Assembly: GCA_019192445.1 (NCBI GenBank)
Contig: JAHCMK010000004.1
Span: forward strand, 248,001 to 312,000
Source: Oceanococcus sp. HetDA_MAG_MS8
GTDB lineage: Bacteria > Pseudomonadota > Gammaproteobacteria > Nevskiales > Oceanococcaceae
Direction: 5' to 3'
Length of the DNA: 64,000 nucleotides
Numbering within the stretch: the first letter of the stretch is position 1; the number at the start of each line of letters is the position of its first letter. A program made the position numbers and the translations under genes. Under the pieces are notes generated by a model, which did no database searches, was not told where the DNA came from, and saw only the letters and a list, made by a program, of their open reading frames with translations. Positions 18,663 to 27,907 of this stretch are shown piece after piece.

Positions 18663-19472
18663 TTAGCTAAGGGCACCCTGCGCGAGTAAACCAAAGATCA
18701 CGCTACCCAGCACCAACCGGTAGGCCACGAAGGGCCAAAAGCCCACGCGGGCAACGAACTTGAGCAGCCCCGCAATACAGATCCAGCCCGATACGAAAGC
18801 AACACTCACGCCTACACCCATGGCTGTCCACTCCACGGAAGCGGGGTCTTTAGCCAGCTTCAGGCCTTCATAAGCGCCAGCAATGGCAATAATGGGCACG
18901 GCCATCAGGAAAGAAACACGCGCGCTGGCGACCCGATCCAAACCCAACGCCAAACCCGCTGTCATGGTGGCGCCAGAGCGGGAGGTCCCCGGAATGAGTG
19001 CCATGGCCTGCGCCAGCCCCAGTAGCGCATAGCCCCACCAGCGCGTATCACCAAGCTGACGATTCCGACGCCCATAGCGATCAGCCAGCCCCAGTAACAC
19101 GCCAAACAACATCAGATTCGTGGCCACCAAAGCCGGAGAGTCAAACTCCACATCGAGGAGTACCCGCAGCAATGCGCCGAGAATACAGGCCGGCAAGGTG
19201 GCGATAATGAGCCCGCGCGCCAGGCCCACCACAGGATCATGATCTGTGGATAGGATGCGCGGAGTGACCTGCAGCAACTGCCACAAGTCGCGCCAGAAAT
19301 ACACCACCACGGCCAGCAAGGTGCCCAAATGAACAGCGACATCGAACGCCAGGGATTGATCAGTCCAGCCCATCAGCCAAGGGGTCAACACCAAGTGCCC
19401 GGAGCTGGATACAGGCAAAAACTCGGTTAAGCCCTGAATCAGACCAAGAACGGCCGCCTGCAATGCATCCAT
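18663..19472 (-). CDS. uppP: Undecaprenyl-diphosphate phosphatase (BacA/UppP)
   Basis: Inner-membrane enzyme that turns undecaprenyl diphosphate into the lipid carrier phosphate for cell-wall synthesis. It has 269 residues and about eight helices. The two conserved motifs are GLTEFLPVSSSGHL near the N-terminus and LIPGTSRSGATMTAGL. ATG at 19472 gives the family start MDALQAAVLGLIQG. A TTG eight codons upstream is less likely. Its ATG lies back to back with the folM region, so the two genes share a very short divergent promoter. Confidence 0.94.
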   Translation of the reverse strand: MDALQAAVLGLIQGLTEFLPVSSSGHLVLTPWLMGWTDQSLAFDVAVHLGTLLAVVVYFWRDLWQLLQVTPRILSTDHDPVVGLARGLIIATLPACILGALLRVLLDVEFDSPALVATNLMLFGVLLGLADRYGRRNRQLGDTRWWGYALLGLAQAMALIPGTSRSGATMTAGLALGLDRVASARVSFLMAVPIIAIAGAYEGLKLAKDPASVEWTAMGVGVSVAFVSGWICIAGLLKFVARVGFWPFVAYRLVLGSVIFGLLAQGALS

Positions 19473-19488
19473 GAATACTGAGGACCTT

Positions 19489-20241
19489 ATGGCCAAGCAA
19501 AACGCGCATTCTACCCAGGCTCAGGGCTTAGCCATTGTCACCGGTGGCAGCAAACGTCTCGGCGCTGCGATCGTGCGTGAACTTCACGCCGCCGGCTGGG
19601 ATGTGCTGATCCACGCGCACCGCTCCATTGCTGAGGCGCGCAGCTTGGCCGCGCAGCTCCTCGACCAGCGCCCCAACTCGGCCCGCGTTGTGCAAGCTGA
19701 CCTTTGTACCGATGGGGTCGCCGGCCCCATCTTCGATGCCGCCTTGGACTGGCATGCGCAGGGCGCTAATGTGCTGGTGAACAATGCCTCCAGCTATTAC
19801 CCCACCCCTCTGGCAACGATCAGTGCCGCGCAATGGGAGGACTTAAGACGCAGCAACCTGGACGCCCCTCTGTGGCTGAGCCAGGCTTTTGCCGTGCAAG
19901 CCCCCAAGCACAGCAACATCATCAACTTGGTGGATGCCATGCTCCCGCATGGGGTGCCTGGATATGCCGCCTATGCAGCTGCCAAAGCCGGATTGGAGAA
20001 TCTCACCCGCAGCCTGGCCAAAGAACTCGCCCCGCATATACGCGTGAATGGCGTTGCCCCGGGAGCCATCCTTTGGCCCCAGCCGGAGCCACCGCAGGCG
20101 GAGCAACAGGCCATCTTGAAGGGCATTCCTTTAGGCCGTGTGGGGCTGCCTGAGGACATTGCTCAAGCCGTCCATTTTCTCGCCAAAGCCCCGTATATCA
20201 CTGGACATATCCTGGCGGTTGATGGGGGGCGCAGCCTGTAG
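19489..20241 (+). CDS. folM: Pteridine reductase-type short-chain dehydrogenase
   Basis: NADPH-dependent short-chain dehydrogenase of the pteridine/dihydromonapterin reductase group, making tetrahydropterin cofactors. It has 250 residues with the nucleotide motif VTGGSKRLGAAIV; the Arg in KRLG is typical of pteridine reductases. NNASSYYPTPL and the catalytic Tyr/Lys pair in YAAYAAAKAGLE follow. GAGGA lies before the ATG at 19489, which decides against the ATG at 19471. The folate genes folK and folB nearby support the role. The exact pterin substrate is not shown. Confidence 0.82.
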   Translation: MAKQNAHSTQAQGLAIVTGGSKRLGAAIVRELHAAGWDVLIHAHRSIAEARSLAAQLLDQRPNSARVVQADLCTDGVAGPIFDAALDWHAQGANVLVNNASSYYPTPLATISAAQWEDLRRSNLDAPLWLSQAFAVQAPKHSNIINLVDAMLPHGVPGYAAYAAAKAGLENLTRSLAKELAPHIRVNGVAPGAILWPQPEPPQAEQQAILKGIPLGRVGLPEDIAQAVHFLAKAPYITGHILAVDGGRSL

Positions 20242-20280
20242 GCGACCATGGGCGAACAGGCTTGAGAATTGAAGCTGTGG

Positions 20281-20445
20281 CGGGGGCCGTGTCGCGCGGT
20301 AGCTGAGCGCCGGTCTGCTGTCGGACCAGGCCGCGTAGCGGTGACGGACAGGACGTCCGGCACTTGCGAACCCCACGTGATGTGGGGTTTTCGCAAGCCC
20401 CGCCAGCTGACCGATTAGCGCGATGCGTGCGCGACACGGTCCCCG
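20281..20445. repeat. Structured palindromic element with 17-bp inverted ends
   Basis: Bases 20281-20297 pair with 20429-20445 over 17 positions, 16 Watson-Crick and one G-T. Inside are smaller hairpins: GGTCT with GGACC (20312-20327), a nine-base stem with one mismatch and loop AGGAC (20341-20363), and CTTGCGAA-CCCCAC pairing with GTGGGG-TT-TTCGCAAG (20363-20397). The last has TTTT after the inner stem and could end transcription of folM. The element lies between the convergent folM and folK genes. It shares the AGGAC-loop hairpin with the element at 55663-55886, suggesting a dispersed REP-like family. Confidence 0.7.
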
Positions 20446-20544
20446 TCGCAGCCTCGACCGTAGCTAAGCGGCCGTAGACTCATCCCTCAGAACCCGCTAG
20501 TCGGATTCGCTCGAGTTCGGAGAAGCTAGCTGTACGAACTGCTA

Positions 20545-21039
20545 CTAACTCTTGGCAACCAGAGGCGTTAGCGGATCTTCGCGTAACACCCGCCACTCTA
20601 GCCAATGCGCCCCTAAACGACGGCCGGTTTGGGGATGCACCCAGTCAGGCTCTAGCTCCGCGCAAGGCCGCAGTACAAAAGCATGTTCCAGCAATTCATC
20701 GCGGGGAATGCCAGAACCCTCCTCGATAATGGCGTCGCCGTAGAGCACCACGTCGATATCGAGAGTGCGGCTGGAGAACTTGGGTGCATTGCGGTCCCGT
20801 GCGGCCCGGTCTTCAAGCTCTCGGATCACCAACTGCAGCTCGGAGAGTTCCCCTAACCACTCCCCCACGCTGGCGCAGTTCACAAAATCGGGGCCATCGA
20901 AGCCCACAGCTGGAGCCTGATACCAGCGCGACGTCCGTAAGCCGCGTAGGCCAGGCAGCTGCTTCAAGGCATCTAAAGCCGCGCGTAAGTTGGTTTGCGG
21001 CGCAATATTGGACCCCAAACTCAGCAACACCTTAGGCAT
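20545..21039 (-). CDS. folK: 2-amino-4-hydroxy-6-hydroxymethyldihydropteridine pyrophosphokinase
   Basis: Transfers pyrophosphate from ATP to 6-hydroxymethyl-dihydropterin in folate synthesis. It has 164 residues. Visible family motifs are LLSLGSNIAP at the start, RTSRWYQAPAVGFDGPDFVNCA, and KFSSRTLDIDVVLYGDAIIEE with the metal-binding D-x-D. ATG at 21039 gives MPKVLLSLGSN and overlaps the folB end by eight bases. A start seven codons earlier is possible. It is the last gene of the leftward tsaD-folB-folK run. Confidence 0.94.
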   Translation of the reverse strand: MPKVLLSLGSNIAPQTNLRAALDALKQLPGLRGLRTSRWYQAPAVGFDGPDFVNCASVGEWLGELSELQLVIRELEDRAARDRNAPKFSSRTLDIDVVLYGDAIIEEGSGIPRDELLEHAFVLRPCAELEPDWVHPQTGRRLGAHWLEWRVLREDPLTPLVAKS

Positions 21040-21400
21040 AGTCGGCTGCCACCCGCTCAATCATAAGCCCCACACCATTGGCCCCGCGCAAGGCCCCGCT
21101 TTTGTCCACGCGCAGCTTCAACCTCGGCAGGTTGAACTCGATGATGAGGGTGCGCGCCACCAACTCCATAATCGACTCCACCAGCTCGTACTCACAGCTG
21201 CCCACCAAACTGATGATGCGCTTGGAAACTTGCTTGTAATCCAAAGCGTCCGCCAAATCGTCGCTGGCAGCCGCCGGCCGAATATCGGTTTGCATATCTA
21301 CGTCGAAGCGCAGTTTTTGCAGTATTTCGCGCTCCCAGGCAAAGGCTCCGATGCGCGTTTGCACTTCTAAACCGCGGATATAAACCCAATCTTGCGCCAT
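21032..21400 (-). CDS. folB: Dihydroneopterin aldolase
   Basis: Cleaves 7,8-dihydroneopterin to 6-hydroxymethyl-dihydropterin, directly upstream of the FolK step. Its 122 residues match the family length. IRGLEVQTRIGAFAWEREI at the N-terminus, the DALDYKQVSKRI segment and the late LPRLKLRVDKSGALRGANGVG fit FolB/FolX. It starts two bases after the tsaD stop and overlaps folK. FolX-like epimerase activity cannot be excluded from sequence, but the folK link favours FolB. Confidence 0.92.
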   Translation of the reverse strand: MAQDWVYIRGLEVQTRIGAFAWEREILQKLRFDVDMQTDIRPAAASDDLADALDYKQVSKRIISLVGSCEYELVESIMELVARTLIIEFNLPRLKLRVDKSGALRGANGVGLMIERVAADYA

Positions 21401-21402
21401 GC

Positions 21403-22431
21403 TTATCCTTTCAAGCTGTCTAGTGGCCAGCGCGCGTGCACGGGAACCGTGTCTGGCGCAACTTGCAGCATCCAGCCACGGCGAGAGGCTAGGTGCGCGA
21501 TCATGGCGCCATTATCGGTGCATAGCCTCAGTGGCGGGCAGTCCAGGATGGCTCCCATCGGCTGCAACGCCGTCTGCAAGGCCGCGCGCAGGCGTTGGTT
21601 AGCTGCCACACCGCCCCCAATGATGAGCCGCTGACAATCGACGGCCTGCAAAGCCCACACGCATTTGCGCACCATGGTGTCGACCACCGCTTCCTCAAAA
21701 CTCCGCGCCAGTGCAGCGCGGGTGGCCGGCGTGCCATCGTCATGCTTCTCAAAAGCAAGCGCAAAGGCCGTTTTCAGCCCACTGAAGCTAAAGTCCAAAC
21801 TGCGCGATTTGGTCATGGGCCGTGGCAGCACCACACCATCCAGCCCCTGCTCCGCTTGCGCCGCCAACTTCGCCAAAGCGGCGCCACCCGGATAAGGCAA
21901 ACCCAACAAGCTGGCGCATTTATCGAAAGCCTCGCCCACCGCATCGTCCAAGGTTTGGCCGAGCAAGGTGTAATGGCCCTCGGCCTGACAATGCACCAAC
22001 AGGGTATGCCCCCCCGACACCAGCAAGGCGACAAAAGGAAACGGTGGCGGCTCTGCGCTACCCATGTACGGCGCGAGCAAGTGCGCTTCCATGTGGTGCA
22101 CCGCTAACAGCGGTTTATCCCAGGCCTGGGATAAACCGGCGGCCGCCGAAGCTCCGGCTAATAAAGCACCGACCAAACCAGGGCCAGCGGTGTACGCCAC
22201 GGCATCGAGTGCATCAGGGCTGAGCTGAGCCTCGTCCAAGGCCTCGGTAATGAGCTGGGGCAGTCGGCGCTGGTGGTCCCGCGCAGCAAGCTCAGGCACA
22301 ACCCCGCCGTAGGTGGCATGTAAATCCACCTGGGAATACAGCCGCTCAGCAATTAACCCGCGTTCGCGGTGATAGATGGCCACTCCGGTTTCATCACAGG
22401 AGGACTCAATTCCCAGCACAGTCAGACTCAT
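21403..22431 (-). CDS. tsaD: tRNA t6A37 threonylcarbamoyltransferase TsaD
   Basis: Transfers the threonylcarbamoyl group to A37 of ANN-decoding tRNAs, using the product of TsaC (14916-15479). It has 342 residues in an ASKHA fold. Motifs are MSLTVLGIESSCDETGVAIY, VHHMEAHLLAPYM with the metal-binding His pair, LLVSGGHTLLV and LIIGGGVAANQRLR. ATG at 22431 gives the conserved start; the longer frame upstream lies in the rpsU promoter region. As in many gammaproteobacteria it is divergent from rpsU. Confidence 0.95.
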   Translation of the reverse strand: MSLTVLGIESSCDETGVAIYHRERGLIAERLYSQVDLHATYGGVVPELAARDHQRRLPQLITEALDEAQLSPDALDAVAYTAGPGLVGALLAGASAAAGLSQAWDKPLLAVHHMEAHLLAPYMGSAEPPPFPFVALLVSGGHTLLVHCQAEGHYTLLGQTLDDAVGEAFDKCASLLGLPYPGGAALAKLAAQAEQGLDGVVLPRPMTKSRSLDFSFSGLKTAFALAFEKHDDGTPATRAALARSFEEAVVDTMVRKCVWALQAVDCQRLIIGGGVAANQRLRAALQTALQPMGAILDCPPLRLCTDNGAMIAHLASRRGWMLQVAPDTVPVHARWPLDSLKG

Positions 22432-22460
22432 AGCAACAGCATGTGTTAAAAGGCGATGTT

Positions 22461-22489
22461 TTGCATTCGCGGGCTGGCAGTCGTACAAT
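22461..22489 (+). promoter_or_regulatory. Sigma-70 promoter of the rpsU-dnaG-rpoD operon
   Basis: TTGCAT at 22461-22466 and TACAAT at 22484-22489 are separated by 17 bases, close to the sigma-70 consensus. It lies 54 bases upstream of the rpsU ATG, in the 111-base gap between the divergent tsaD and rpsU starts. Confidence 0.7.
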
Positions 22490-22542
22490 CCGCGCCCCGA
22501 CCTTCGTCTGGGCCAATTTGGCCCCCAACCCACAAAGATTAC

Positions 22543-22758
22543 ATGCCTTCAGTACGCGTTAAAGAAAACGAGCCTTTCGAGGTTGCGCTGCGCCGCTTCA
22601 AGCGGTCCTGTGAAAAAGCCGGTGTTGTCACCGATGCCCGTAAGCGGGAATTTTTCGAAAAGCCCAGCCAAGAGCGCAAGCGGAAAAAGGTTGCTGCCGT
22701 GAAACGCGCTGCCAAGCGCCTGTCACGGGATGTGACACGCCGCCGGCGGATGTACTAA
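22543..22758 (+). CDS. rpsU: 30S ribosomal protein S21
   Basis: Small ribosomal protein needed for initiation on mRNA. It has 71 residues, the exact family length, beginning [20 protein letters not shown] and ending in a strongly basic tail with RRRRMY. It is the first gene of the macromolecular synthesis operon, followed by yqeY, dnaG and rpoD. ATG at 22543 is chosen by the family start; earlier in-frame starts would lie in the promoter. Confidence 0.97.
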   Translation: MPSVRVKENEPFEVALRRFKRSCEKAGVVTDARKREFFEKPSQERKRKKVAAVKRAAKRLSRDVTRRRRMY

Positions 22759-22762
22759 GGCC

Positions 22763-23215
22763 ATGAGCCTCGGCGTCCGCGGTCAACTCAACGCGGACAT
22801 CAAGTCCGCCATGAAGGCCCGCGATAGCGAGCGTCTTACGCTGCTACGCACCGTGAGCGCAGCTATTAAGCAGCGGGAAGTGGACGAGCGCATCACGTTG
22901 ACCGATGCCGATGTTATTGCGCTGATCGATAAGCAGATCAAACAGCGCAAAGACGCCGCCACACAGTACCGGCAAGGCCAAAGAGAAGACTTGGCGGCCG
23001 CAGAGGAGCGCGAAATTGACTTGCTCAGCGGTTATCTGCCCCAGCCCCTCAGTGATGCTGAAATCCAGGCGCTCATCGATGCGGCCATGGAACAAACCGG
23101 CGCACAAGGGATGCCGGATATGGGCAAGGTGATGGGAGTACTCAAGCCGCAGCTCACTGGGCGCGCGGATTTGGGGCAAGTCTCATCTAAGGTGCGCGCC
23201 CACCTCCAGGGCTAG
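22763..23215 (+). CDS. yqeY: GatB/YqeY domain protein
   Basis: Cytoplasmic protein of 150 residues made of the single helical YqeY domain, related to the tail of the GatB amidotransferase subunit and thought to bind tRNA. LNADIKSAMKARDSERLTLLRTV and the C-terminal MGKVMGVLKPQLTGRADLGQVS are typical. It starts four bases after rpsU and is followed by dnaG after 15 bases. Insertion of yqeY between rpsU and dnaG is frequent outside the enterics. The exact role is unknown. Confidence 0.93.
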   Translation: MSLGVRGQLNADIKSAMKARDSERLTLLRTVSAAIKQREVDERITLTDADVIALIDKQIKQRKDAATQYRQGQREDLAAAEEREIDLLSGYLPQPLSDAEIQALIDAAMEQTGAQGMPDMGKVMGVLKPQLTGRADLGQVSSKVRAHLQG

Positions 23216-23230
23216 GTCGAGTATCGGCCC

Positions 23231-24985
23231 GTGAGTATTCCGCAGGCCGTTATCGACGAAATCCTCGCGCGCGTGGATATCGTCGATGTGATTCGCCAGC
23301 GCGTACCACTGAAAAAAGCCGGGCGGGAATGGCAGGCCTGTTGCCCTTTTCATAACGAAAAAACCCCCTCCTTCACGGTATCGCCGAAAAAGCAGTTCTA
23401 CTACTGCTTCGGCTGTCATGCCAGTGGTAACGCGCTGAAGTTCTTGATGGAATTCGAGCGTTTGGAGTTCCGCCCTGCGCTGGAAACGCTGGCCAACATT
23501 GCTGGCGTTGACATCCCCGATGATCGCCCGGCCGACAACAAAGCCTTATTGCTACGGCGTGAAGAACGCGACGCCCTAGAGCAGGCTCAGGTGTGGTTTC
23601 GGGAGCAGTTTCCGCTTAGCCCTGCTGCGACTTACATGGAGCATCGCGGGGTGAATGCGGCCATGCTGGAACGGTATGGTTTGGGCTACGCGCCAGAGCG
23701 ACCCAACCTGCACCAGAAGCTTTCTGCCGCTGCTGCCGAACGTGCTGGCCTGTTGCTTAGCCGTGACGATGGCAGCCACTTCGACCGCTTTCGCAATCGG
23801 GTCATGTTTCCCATTCGTGACGGTCGCGGGCGCATCGTGGGTTTTGGCGGCCGCACTCTGGGCGATGACAAAGCCAAATACCTCAACTCACCAGAAACCC
23901 CACTCTTTCATAAAGGCCGCTTGTTGTACGGCCTGTACGAAGTACGACAGCACTGCCGCGACTTACCTGGTTTTGTGGTGGTGGAGGGGTACATGGATGT
24001 CATCAGCCTGGCCCAACACGGCATCGACTATGCCGTAGCCACGCTGGGCACAGCCGCGACAGCCGAGCATATTGAGCAGTTGCTACGCATTCACCCCCGG
24101 CTCAACTTCTGCTTTGATGGCGACAAAGCCGGACGCCGCGCCGCGGCCCATGCGCTTGAAGTCGCACTACCATTGGTCCGCGACGGCCACGACATTCGCT
24201 TTTTATTTTTGCCCGACGGGCATGATCCAGACACCCTGGTTCGCGAACATGGCCAAACCGGTTTTGAAGCCTTGCTCGAAGGCGCCGAGCCCCTGTCCAA
24301 GTATTTCCTGCGCACGCTAGAAACCGGCCTCAACATTGCCACGGTTGAAGGTCGCGCGGCCCTGTCCCAACGTGCCGCCGAAAAGCTCAAGGCCGTGCGC
24401 GCCCCGGCCTATAAGGCCGCTCTGGAACAGTTGGTACGGAGTCGCACGCGCATCGACCTTCCCACCCCCGCATCAGCACCCAGTCCCTATCCCGACGACT
24501 ATGGCCGCTTTGAGCAGCAGGCCCCGCGCAGCCGCCCTCAGCGCCGCTATGAAGACCTCAGCCCACGCAATGATGTGGAGCATGCCTTTGTGCTGTTACT
24601 GAACTGGCCAGAAATGGCTCAGCAAATTACCGACATTGAAGCCCTTGCAGAACTCAATGCCCCTGGCGCAGAACTGCTCTCGCGCGTGCTCGACACGCTG
24701 CATGAAGAGCCTGACTTGAATTGCGGCGCCCTACTTCAGCGGTTTGCGCATGAGCCTGAGGCGCCACGCTTACATCAGTTGGCGCAGTGGGACCGAGAGA
24801 TTGGAGCCGAGCCAGCACGCAATGAGCTGCAGGCCATTGTGGGCCGACTACTGGAGCAAGAACGGGATGGTGCGGCCAGAGTTGCGCGAATGACCGAGCT
24901 AGCGGCCAAACCGTTTTCCGAGCTCAGCGCAGAAGAACGCCGTGAACTCAAGGAACTTACGCTGGCCAAAGCGAATCTGAACTAG
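23231..24985 (+). CDS. dnaG: DNA primase
   Basis: Makes RNA primers for DNA replication. Its 584 residues show the N-terminal CHC2 zinc finger (CCPFHNEKTPSF with CFGCHASG), then the TOPRIM core with EGYMDVISLAQHG and FDGDKAGRRAA. A C-terminal helicase-interaction region rich in acidic and Leu residues completes it. The start is GTG at 23231 in MSIPQAVIDEILARVDIVDVI. It is the third gene of the rpsU operon, between yqeY and rpoD. Confidence 0.97.
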   Translation: MSIPQAVIDEILARVDIVDVIRQRVPLKKAGREWQACCPFHNEKTPSFTVSPKKQFYYCFGCHASGNALKFLMEFERLEFRPALETLANIAGVDIPDDRPADNKALLLRREERDALEQAQVWFREQFPLSPAATYMEHRGVNAAMLERYGLGYAPERPNLHQKLSAAAAERAGLLLSRDDGSHFDRFRNRVMFPIRDGRGRIVGFGGRTLGDDKAKYLNSPETPLFHKGRLLYGLYEVRQHCRDLPGFVVVEGYMDVISLAQHGIDYAVATLGTAATAEHIEQLLRIHPRLNFCFDGDKAGRRAAAHALEVALPLVRDGHDIRFLFLPDGHDPDTLVREHGQTGFEALLEGAEPLSKYFLRTLETGLNIATVEGRAALSQRAAEKLKAVRAPAYKAALEQLVRSRTRIDLPTPASAPSPYPDDYGRFEQQAPRSRPQRRYEDLSPRNDVEHAFVLLLNWPEMAQQITDIEALAELNAPGAELLSRVLDTLHEEPDLNCGALLQRFAHEPEAPRLHQLAQWDREIGAEPARNELQAIVGRLLEQERDGAARVARMTELAAKPFSELSAEERRELKELTLAKANLN

Positions 24986-24999
24986 CCCTAGCCGCTGCT

Positions 25000-25011
25000 G
25001 CCCCGTATACT
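25000..25011 (+). promoter_or_regulatory. Possible internal promoter of rpoD (-10 element only)
   Basis: TATACT at 25006-25011 lies in the 93-base gap between dnaG and rpoD, 68 bases before the rpoD ATG. No good -35 hexamer is seen at the right distance, so this is weak. Internal rpoD promoters are known in other gammaproteobacteria. Confidence 0.25.
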
Positions 25012-25078
25012 ACCGGGTTTACTCAGACTGCGGTTTCTGCACGCCGGACTCGGCGGGCACACCATTTGCGCGGAGCGT

Positions 25079-26971
25079 ATGAGCCAGGAAAAGCAATCTA
25101 AACTGAAGTTGTTAATCGCAGAAGGCAAAGAGCGGGGTTACCTGACCTATGCCCAGATTAACGACAATCTTCCCGACGATGTGGTCGACCCTGATCAGAT
25201 CGAGGAAATCATTGCGCATCTGAATAATCTGGGCATCGCTGTCCATGAGGAAGCTCCAGATGATGAAGCACTGCTGCTGTCGGACTCGGTGGCCGTTGAA
25301 GTTGATGACGACGACGAAGACACCGAAGAAACCGTAGCAACACTGGCCGCATTAGACGATCAGTTCGGCCGTACCACCGACCCCGTTCGCATGTACATGC
25401 GCGAGATGGGCAGCGTGGAACTGTTGGACCGGCATGGTGAGGTTCGCATCGCCAAGCGCATTGAAGAAGGCTTGGCTGAAGCCATGACCGCACTCTGCGC
25501 ACACCCTGAAACCGTCGCCATCGTGCTGGAGCAATGGGGTGAGGTTCAAGCTGGCAACCGCCGTTTAGCCGATTTCGTCGTAGGCTTTTTAGACCCGAAT
25601 TCTGGCGACCCGCTTACGGCTCCAGGCGCCAGCTTGGACGCCGACGCCGAGCCTACAGACACCGCCGCGCAAGCCGACGACACCGCCGACGATGATGACG
25701 ATGCCGACGGCGATGATGACGCCGACGACAGCGTGGAAGAAGAAACACCGGATTACTCGGTGGACATGGACGATGTCAAAACCGCCATGGAAAGTCTGCA
25801 GGTGGGCTTTGATGCCTATATTGCAGCCCTAGAGAAAAACGGCGTTGGTCACAAAAGCACCGTTGCTGCGCTAGAGACGCTGGTATCGCAGTTCATGGGA
25901 CTGAAGTTCCATGCCAAGCTCATCGACGAAATGATGAGCAACCTGCGCCTGCACATCGAAGGCATTCGCAGCACCGAACGCAACATGATGCGCCGCATCG
26001 TTCAAGAATCGGGCATGCCGCGCAAGGACTTCATCAAGCAGTTCCCTGGCAACGCCACCAATGAAGAGTGGCTGGACAAGCTCATCCGCGCCAAGCGCAA
26101 ATACTCCTCTTCCATCGCCGGCCAGCGCGACGAGATCGTCGAACTCATGGCCAAGCTGCGGCAGATGGAAGCGGACACCTTCATGTCCATTGCCGAAATC
26201 AAGGAAGTGAACCGCCGGGTGTCCATTGGTGAGGCCAAAGCCCGCCGCGCCAAGAAGGAAATGGTGGAGGCCAACCTGCGCTTGGTGATCTCCATTGCCA
26301 AGAAATACACCAACCGTGGTTTGCAGTTCCTGGATTTGATTCAGGAAGGCAACATCGGCTTGATGAAAGCGGTGGACAAGTTCGAATACCGCCGTGGCTA
26401 CAAGTTCTCGACCTACGCCACCTGGTGGATTCGCCAGGCCATCACCCGCTCTATTGCCGACCAGGCCCGCACCATCCGGATTCCGGTGCACATGATTGAG
26501 ACCATCAACAAGCTCAATCGCATCAGCCGCCAAATGCTGCAGGAAATGGGTCGCGAAGCCACACCCGAAGAGCTGGCCAAGCGCATGGAAATGCCCGAGG
26601 ACAAAGTCCGCAAGGTATTGAAGATCGCCAAAGAGCCGATCTCCATGGAAACCCCCATTGGCGACGACGAAGATTCGCACTTGGGCGACTTCATTGAAGA
26701 CGCCAACGCCATCGCCCCCGGCGAGGACGCCACCAGCGAATCCCTGCGTGAAACCACGCACGAGATTCTGGCCACCCTCACCCCCCGCGAGGCCAAAGTG
26801 CTGCGCATGCGTTTCGGCATCGACCTGAACTCCGACCACACCCTTGAGGAAGTGGGCAAACAGTTCGACGTCACCCGCGAACGCATTCGCCAAATTGAAG
26901 CCAAAGCCTTACGCAAGCTGCGTCATCCCTCCCGGGCGACGCACCTCAAGAGCTTCCTCGACGAACTCTAA
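25079..26971 (+). CDS. rpoD: RNA polymerase primary sigma factor RpoD (sigma-70)
   Basis: Directs RNA polymerase to housekeeping promoters. It has 630 residues. Region 1.1 is at the N-terminus ([21 protein letters not shown]). A very acidic non-conserved stretch lies around residues 190-225, where Asp runs dominate. Region 2 has [27 protein letters not shown] and [17 protein letters not shown]. Region 3 follows, and region 4 ends with the helix-turn-helix [20 protein letters not shown] hairpin terminator and tRNA-Ile2 follow. Confidence 0.98.
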   Translation: MSQEKQSKLKLLIAEGKERGYLTYAQINDNLPDDVVDPDQIEEIIAHLNNLGIAVHEEAPDDEALLLSDSVAVEVDDDDEDTEETVATLAALDDQFGRTTDPVRMYMREMGSVELLDRHGEVRIAKRIEEGLAEAMTALCAHPETVAIVLEQWGEVQAGNRRLADFVVGFLDPNSGDPLTAPGASLDADAEPTDTAAQADDTADDDDDADGDDDADDSVEEETPDYSVDMDDVKTAMESLQVGFDAYIAALEKNGVGHKSTVAALETLVSQFMGLKFHAKLIDEMMSNLRLHIEGIRSTERNMMRRIVQESGMPRKDFIKQFPGNATNEEWLDKLIRAKRKYSSSIAGQRDEIVELMAKLRQMEADTFMSIAEIKEVNRRVSIGEAKARRAKKEMVEANLRLVISIAKKYTNRGLQFLDLIQEGNIGLMKAVDKFEYRRGYKFSTYATWWIRQAITRSIADQARTIRIPVHMIETINKLNRISRQMLQEMGREATPEELAKRMEMPEDKVRKVLKIAKEPISMETPIGDDEDSHLGDFIEDANAIAPGEDATSESLRETTHEILATLTPREAKVLRMRFGIDLNSDHTLEEVGKQFDVTRERIRQIEAKALRKLRHPSRATHLKSFLDEL

Positions 26972-26984
26972 GGCGACAAAACAC

Positions 26985-27009
26985 AAACCCCGGCTCCATG
27001 CCGGGGTTT
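26985..27009 (+). terminator. Probable terminator after rpoD
   Basis: A perfect nine-base stem, AAACCCCGG (26985-26993) with CCGGGGTTT (27001-27009), and a seven-base loop, 14 bases after the rpoD stop. Only three T residues follow, so termination may be partial. Confidence 0.7.
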
Positions 27010-27086
27010 GCACGACTGCCCTTCCCCGCCGCTAGTGCGCGCGCCGCTCATCGGCCACCTGGGGCAGAATACAGAAGGTTTAGTGC

Positions 27087-27142
<56 letters not shown>

Positions 27143-27163
<21 letters not shown>

Positions 27164-27530
27164 TTTCTCCTCAAACAGCTGCTGCCGCCTGACACCCATG
27201 GCGGTTCCAGGTTACTCAGGCCTTCCTGGCCCTCGCCCTTCGGGCTCCCTCCGGTCGTGTGAATCGGCCGTCCTGGCCGATTCATCAAGTCCTGGTGGGC
27301 CCACCATTTCTCCTCAAACACCTGCTGCCCACTGGCATCGATGGCGGTTCCAGGTTACTCGGGCCTTCCTGGCCCTCGCCCTTCGGGCTCCCTACGGTCG
27401 TGTGAATCGGCCGTCCAGGCCGATTCATCAACTCCTGGTGGGCCCACCACTTCTCCTCAAACACCTGCTGCCCACTGGCATCGATGGCGGTTCCAGGTGA
27501 CTCGGGCCTTCCCGGCCCTCGCCCTTCGGG
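27143..27530 (+). repeat. 143-bp tandem repeat beginning with the tRNA-Ile2 3' end (2.7 copies)
   Basis: Units start at 27143, 27286 and 27429, exactly 143 bases apart, the third being cut off near 27530. Each unit begins with about 20 bases of the tRNA 3' end (CAAGTCCTGGTGGGCCCACC plus A), followed by TTTCTCCTCAAACA. GGTTCCAGGTT, also copied from the tRNA T arm, recurs at 27203, 27346 and 27489. The first two units carry a nine-base hairpin GAATCGGCC/GGCCGATTC at 27261-27283 and 27404-27426. Copies 2 and 3 are more alike than copy 1. The design resembles the rtT repeats behind the E. coli tyrT genes. Confidence 0.92.
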
Positions 27531-27556
27531 GCTAATTGGATCTTCGCGCGAACGCC

Positions 27557-27907
27557 TTAGAGCAGCTCCAACACATTCTCCGGCGGGCGGCCCATCGCGT
27601 AGCGGCCCTTGATACACACCACCGGACGCTCAATCAGTTTGGGGTGTTGATGCAGTAGCTCGGCCCACTCCATCTCACTACGCTCGTCTGCCAATGACAG
27701 CCCCAGCTCCTTGAACAAGGCTTCTTTGCTGCGAATCAGATCGGTCACGGGGCAACCCAGCCCTTCGGCGGCAGCCATGATGGCGGTGGCGCTGGGCGGC
27801 ACTTTCAGGTATTCCACCACCTCAACATCCATTCCGCTCTCACGCAACAACTCCAAGGTTTGGCGGCTCTTGCTGCAGCGAGGGTTGTGCCAGATGAAAT
27901 CCGTCAT
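27557..27907 (-). CDS. ArsC/YffB-like thioredoxin-fold reductase
   Basis: Protein of the glutaredoxin-linked arsenate reductase family, 116 residues. The catalytic Cys11 lies in HNPRCSKSRQTLELL. The Arg residues of the anion site are in LIRSKEALFKELG and LIERPVVCIKGRYAMGRPP, so the full ArsC set is present and arsenate reduction is plausible. No arsenic transporter or ArsR regulator is nearby, and many such stand-alone proteins have no proven role. It reads towards the tRNA repeats. Confidence 0.85.
   Translation of the reverse strand: MTDFIWHNPRCSKSRQTLELLRESGMDVEVVEYLKVPPSATAIMAAAEGLGCPVTDLIRSKEALFKELGLSLADERSEMEWAELLHQHPKLIERPVVCIKGRYAMGRPPENVLELL

Noticed and set aside
20363-20397. Simple rho-independent terminator only
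   Set aside because: A hairpin with TTTT is present, but it is nested in a larger 165-base inverted repeat, so it is described as part of that element.
25871-26893. 340-codon frame antisense to rpoD
   Set aside because: It lies wholly opposite conserved sigma-70 regions; its Gly/His/Val-rich translation is the usual shadow of a GC-rich gene.
27198-27535. Plus-strand open frames of 100 and 64 codons in the tRNA-linked repeats
   Set aside because: The 143-base unit is not a multiple of three, so the frame changes from copy to copy and the same DNA is read in three ways. No ribosome-binding site; best explained as repeat DNA.
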